A stretch of DNA of 64,000 nt, taken from the NCBI GenBank assembly GCA_964017155.1, contig OZ024867.1:6937489-7001488 (forward strand), written 5' to 3'. The translations under genes and the position numbers were made by a program. The number at the start of each line of letters is the position of its first letter. Positions within the stretch are counted from its first letter, which is position 1. Below, piece after piece: positions 59,407 through 64,000 of this stretch. The notes under the pieces were generated by a model that was not told where the DNA came from, did not search any database, and saw only the letters and a list, made by a program, of their open reading frames with translations. This DNA comes from Oasisia sp. SBJ-2009 (Eukaryota > Annelida > Polychaeta > Sabellida > Siboglinidae).

Positions 59407-60017
59407 CCTGTTTACGCTTAATGGCAGAACCATGAGCGAGTTTGCTAAAGAAATGAATCAAGAGTGTAGTTGTAGTTGAAATTCAATAATTCATAAGTAA
59501 ATAGATGATACAAGATCGTGCGCTGCTACGGTATAGTCTCATTGAGGTTATTCCCAAACAATTATTAAATGACAATAAACTTAGTAAAGGTGGCGGGTGA
59601 TATCCCCCACATATTCCTTTAGTAATAGCTCGGTAACTTTCGTAGGGCCGCTTTTCCTAAAACTACCAGCAGCGTGCTACAGAATGCTTACTTTAGTATT
59701 ACGTGAACACTATTAAATGACAATTAACTAAGCAAAGGAAGTGGGTGACACCCCTTCCCCAACAAATAATGGGAGTAGCACCCCCACAACAACCCAAAAA
59801 ACCCTGCGTACACCGGCACTGTCAACAGTAAAGAGGAAAAACCCAGGAGGCAAACCCTCGTGTATATTACGATGGGAAAACGTTATTATAAGACACCGCT
59901 ATACGTACTACAAAAACGAACGCAGAAAACGTAAAGAAATTGGAACTGGTGATAGAGAGGGGAGAAAGACTGATGAGAAAAATACATCTTTGTTTTGGGA
60001 AACAACGGCTTGTTTGA
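59402..60017 (+). mobile_element. Element X (U4)
   Basis: Single-orientation copy, indistinguishable by eye from 46841-47455. Confidence 0.7.
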
Positions 60018-61952
60018 AAATAACATCAATCAACTTCAACAGAGGCACCAAGATAATAACCATCCTAAAGTTAGTTTGCAATGACAGATCTATTTCAAGT
60101 ATCAGTTGATTAATTTCAAATTAGCTCCAATGGAAACAAATATGCTAAGTATAATATCACACATATTGGATTTTACACAAAAAAGCTGATTTGTCATGGA
60201 TGGATTCAGGTGAGATTTTATCTATGGACCGCTTTCACTTTCTTATTGTGTCTGTGTACATCGTCTACAGGAGAACAGCGTGTTATGCTACGCGTCCATG
60301 CCATGTCAATTTTCCTTTCGTGACATTTGCCATTATTACATTATTATAGGACCAACAGGGATATGACCTTGCTCCACACATATTAATTGGTCTTGTGCTC
60401 CATGTGGTATTGTCGAATTGTCGGACCATCTTCGTCATGCACGTGGTTCCTAATGCATTTTTATCTGAATCAGCAAAACGTATCCAGTTTTTGGTCCATT
60501 TTGAAAGGTAGAAATGATATGATTTGAATAAGCTAAACGTACTGAAGAAGCGTCATTAACGATCTCTTGTGATGCACTACACTATTTCCAAAGAAGCTCG
60601 ATGAATCTTAGCAAACTCGAAACATGTCAAACCTCTATCGATAGCCATTATATTGGTTAATTGTCTTAATGTTCGTACTCTGTGTTGATATACACCAAGG
60701 CTAGTTATATCATCCAGGTATCACTATGTGGTTTTACCCACGACGTTGTTTAGTTGCTCGCAACATTTGGCGGTGTCTTCTTGAACTTGGAAACAGGGAT
60801 GCGGATGTATTTGATTAGTTGTAATGTTGATTGGTTTGGACATATGCTATGTGTACAAATAACGGTCGTTTATTCATAAACACTTTACCCATTTCGTCGG
60901 GAACACGCCCAATGAGACAAGCATTGTGCAATACGACACTTACATGTAAAGTAATTTGTTTCTAATTGAAATTAATGTGCATTTAATTAATACGAGGACT
61001 GTTCGTGTTTGCATGGCAGTATTGTCGTGACTTTCAAACGTCTTGGCCTTGGCGCCACTTCGCGGATAAAACCGTTCAAGAAGAAATCATCAAGCAAACT
61101 CTACGTAGCCTCGTGTCAACAATACTACTTGTCGTCATTCAGAATTATTCATTTGTATCATATACACTATTTTTATCTTAATTATATTACGTGAATATAT
61201 CTAGTATGAAAATATACATATGTCATACAAATTACTATAGGATATATTGATTGTGTTGTTTATTTTGAATTAATCGTGCTACAGAATACATTCATTTATA
61301 TTACGTAAACACTATTAGTCGACAATAAAATAATAAAAGGAGGTTTTTTGGTCGCTAGATGGCATAAGGTGGTACATGGTTATATTTCTCTGCTCGTTCA
61401 TATTGTCATTTATAATCCAAATTCTACATTGATGTGTTTGACATTCGTGTAGTATTAAGACCAAAACACTATTTTATTTTGGATTCGCAGAAACGTGTCT
61501 AAAATCTACCAGTTACGCCGCTGAAATTGTAAATTTGTAACTTGCCTTTTCATTGTTCGCGTCGGATAATCACCATACAAACGTGTAATCCTTGTAAACT
61601 GCTTACAAACAAGCCCTATGAGACGTTTCTTTACACCCATAATCGCCCTGGGGGTGAAGACCTCTGAAAGTTTCATTGCACGGACACTAAACGTCTTATT
61701 ACCTTGCACAGGCTTGCTGAACGCGAAGAATTAAACGATCTGTATTTAGCCCTTTTATCTATTTATTTATTTAGCATATTAACCGATTTATTTAGTCTTT
61801 TAATCGATGTTTATAACGTTTGTGATTACTGTTTGTTTTTATAATTTATTAAATTTGTAGTCAATTCATAAATTAGTTTTAATAAAAATAAAAATAAATA
61901 ATAAATAAATAAATATATAATAACAAATAAAATAATATAAATAAAGTCTGAT
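60018..61952. other. Conserved unit DNA without recognised gene (U4)
   Basis: Equivalent of 47456-49390. The conserved short frame begins at 61020 and has one residue change (Gly to Arg, TGTCGT) at its start. Confidence 0.4.
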
Positions 61953-63815
61953 ATGGCTCCGTGCAAACGACAGCGTAAGACAAAACGACACTTGGTTTGT
62001 AATGACTGCCAGAGCTGGGTCGATTTTGCATTCACAGCTATGGTGAAGGAGATGGAGGAGAAACTCAACACGAAAATAGATAACATAGAAAATGATGACA
62101 GGGAAAGAGTTGGGAACACTGTGACACAGAAAGAGCAGATTTGTGAAACAGAGAAACAGATCGGGGGGAGAAGGGTCAGAGATACAAGTGGTGAACCGGT
62201 AGCTGATAATACTGATGACGAGCAACAACTGATAGAAGGCAGGAGCTACGCAGACGAAGTAGCTAAGGGGAAAGAGAGGAAAGTTCGAGTGGTCATGGGG
62301 GATTCTATTGTCAGGAAGCTGGACAAGATAATAAACAAGGGGTTGACGTGACGGTATGTCTACCAGGGGCAAAGATTGAGGATGTCACAGAAAGAGTAGG
62401 ACAGGTGATGGGTAACGGCCACGGGGGATCCATTCTTGTGCATGTGTCCATTCTTGTCCCAGATTATGTAATGTTTCGAAAATACAGGCAAGAGAGAATG
62501 GGAGGTGGGGTCATTGTGTATATTAAAGAGTCTATACAAGCATATGAATTACAGATTGAGAGATCACAAACTGGAAACCAGTTTTGAGTGGAGTTCCACA
62601 GGGGTCGGTGTTGGGACCAATACTATTTTTGATATTTCTAAATGATTTGGATGATGACTTATCAAGTAAACTACTTACATTTGCAGACGACACAAAAATG
62701 TTCAGAACTGTAAAAACTGATACAGATATAGAAACTTTACAAGATGATCTAACCAAGTTGGTAAAATGGTCTTAAAAATGGCAGATGTTATTTAAATTTG
62801 GTAAATGTAAATGCATCCACATTGGACATGGTAATGTGAGAAAAGAATACTTTATGGACAAAACTATATTAGGCACAAGTGTAAAAGAAAAGGACTTGGG
62901 AGTTACATTTAGTGCCGACGTGACAGTTTCAGAGCAATGTGGAGTTGCTGCTGCAAATGGAAATCAAATTGTAGGATTCATTAGAAGAAACATCACATAT
63001 ATGGATAAGATTTTAATAATACTATTGTACAAGGCAATAGTTACGCCACACTTAGAATATAGCATTCAGGCATGGAGGCCATATCAAAAGAAAGACATTG
63101 ATCAACTTGAAAGAATTCAAAGGAGGGCAACTAAACTCATTCCAGAACTTAAACATTTATCCTATGAAAGACGCCTGTTAGAATGTAGATTGACAACATT
63201 AGAAACTAGAAGATTAACAGGAGACCTAATATAAGTAGTTTTTAAGATATTGAATGGATATGAAGATTATTGATAGCAACATTTTTTTTCAAACTAAAAG
63301 AAGATAGTATGACAAGGGCGCATAGGGCAGCGTTAGTCAAGCCATACTCTAGAGTAGACAAAAGAAAATTTTCCTTCTCCCGGAGAACAAAAACTGATTG
63401 GAATAATTTAAGTCAGGATTGGGTAAACGCCAGCAGTGTAAATATGTTTAAAAATAAAATTGACAATTATCCGGCAAGGGCGGGCAATACCTAGGTTGAA
63501 CACTTAAATATTTTAGAATTTATTTTAATGCTGATTAAATTATTTATTCATATATTTATTTTAATTTATTTATTATTATAAACAATGGTGTTATTGTAGG
63601 GTATTTTATGTGTTTATTTATTTTACTTGTATATTTTATAGAGACAATGTATACATTTTATTTTACTTATGTAATTTTTGAGACAACGTATTTTAATTAG
63701 TAGCATTTTAGTGCATTTTATAATATTGTATATTTATAATTTTTAAGTGAACACTCGATAAGCCACATGCTTCCTTGCTCACATGCCGTCTGGAGCTTGG
63801 TTCTGGACGGCAACT
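61953..63815 (+). mobile_element. Internally deleted CR1-like LINE, U4 copy
   Basis: Same broken open frames as U3 (ORF1 61953-62351, endonuclease sliver to 62587, RT from 62584, TAA at 62773-62775). Confidence 0.85.
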
Positions 63816-63817
63816 TG

Positions 63818-64000
63818 TTAAACCTTGTTACTCCTCTCCAAAAACAATAACCCCCCAAACAGCCCTAAAAACCGGCATACACCGACTCTGGCAACAGTAA
63901 ACAGGAAAATGCCAGGAGACAATACCTCGAGTACATTAGCAGGAAAAAGCGCCTATATGAGATACCGCTACACGTACTACAAAAATGAATGCAGAAAACA
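63818..64000. repeat. 3' piece of element X (U4, cut by window end)
   Basis: Carries the same GGAAAAAGCGCC-TATATG combination as U3, so U4 inherits the mosaic junction. Confidence 0.6.

Larger units (their letters stand above)
58507..64000. repeat. Tandem unit U4, truncated by the window end
   Basis: Matches U3 from 45949 onward with only a few single-base differences noticed over 5.5 kb (for example A/C in the GACTGT(A/C)AGTG landmark, G/T near 60343, A/T near 60991, G/C near 61026) plus TA-length change. It ends inside the 3' piece of element X. Confidence 0.95.

Overview
This window looks like metazoan genomic DNA, most likely from an invertebrate with a repeat-rich, AT-rich genome. The evidence is several clades of non-LTR retrotransposon (LINE), DIRS-type tyrosine-recombinase retroelement remnants, multi-kilobase microsatellites and splice-site-like signals, with no prokaryotic operons. 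The species cannot be fixed from sequence alone. No complete, convincing host gene is visible; nearly every long open frame is either a microsatellite read in an open frame or a piece of a dead retroelement.

Region 1 (1-5.0 kb) is a patchwork. It has a family of short palindromes (554-964), then three minus-strand fragments in a row: a LINE 3' end (1189-1575), a frameshifted ankyrin-repeat piece (1590-1905) and a broken copy of a widespread animal family with HEEADTR-like and HAFTGCD-like motifs (1906-2830). CA and TA microsatellites follow.

Region 2 (5.0-12.6 kb) is a satellite locus present in two versions: a 286-bp single-copy-like block, a hexanucleotide array, (TC)n, a GC-rich tetranucleotide array and (TA)n. 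In the first version the (TA)n slot holds two LINE copies in tandem (7892-11689); in the second the slot is empty.

Region 3 (12.6-19.8 kb) is mostly unassigned AT-rich DNA. It holds a 5'-truncated LINE with a perfect 45-bp target duplication (13466-15031), one candidate host exon (16222-16466), a much-decayed LINE (about 17.4-18.3 kb), a palindromic GAATTC minisatellite and a diverged edge (copy 0) of the array that follows.

Region 4 (19849-64000) is a head-to-tail array of four copies (U1-U4, the last cut by the window end) of a unit of about 12.4-13.7 kb. Each full unit carries, in order: repeat element X next to a (TA)n tract; a second X copy split by an internally deleted CR1-like LINE; a decayed DIRS element on the minus strand; a CA-bearing minisatellite; a short LINE fragment; a short hydrophobic open frame (U1 and U3 only); a 12-nt segment framed by consensus splice acceptor and donor signals; and a compound satellite ending in (TTCG)n or (TCCG)n. 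U3 is a mosaic: its 5' half matches U2 and its 3' half matches U1, with the switch bracketed by sites 51382 and 51392. U4 matches U3 nearly base for base.

The most unusual observation is the 12-nt segment. In U1, U2 and U3 it keeps exactly the same length and the same flanking TTTCAG and GTAAGT, but its sequence differs at 4 to 8 of 12 positions while the flanks differ by one or two percent (U1 against U3). Together with a hydrophobic frame whose stop codon coincides between the array and its diverged edge copy, this suggests a duplicated host gene with a variable cassette micro-exon, hidden among the repeats. All comparisons were made by eye without alignment software.
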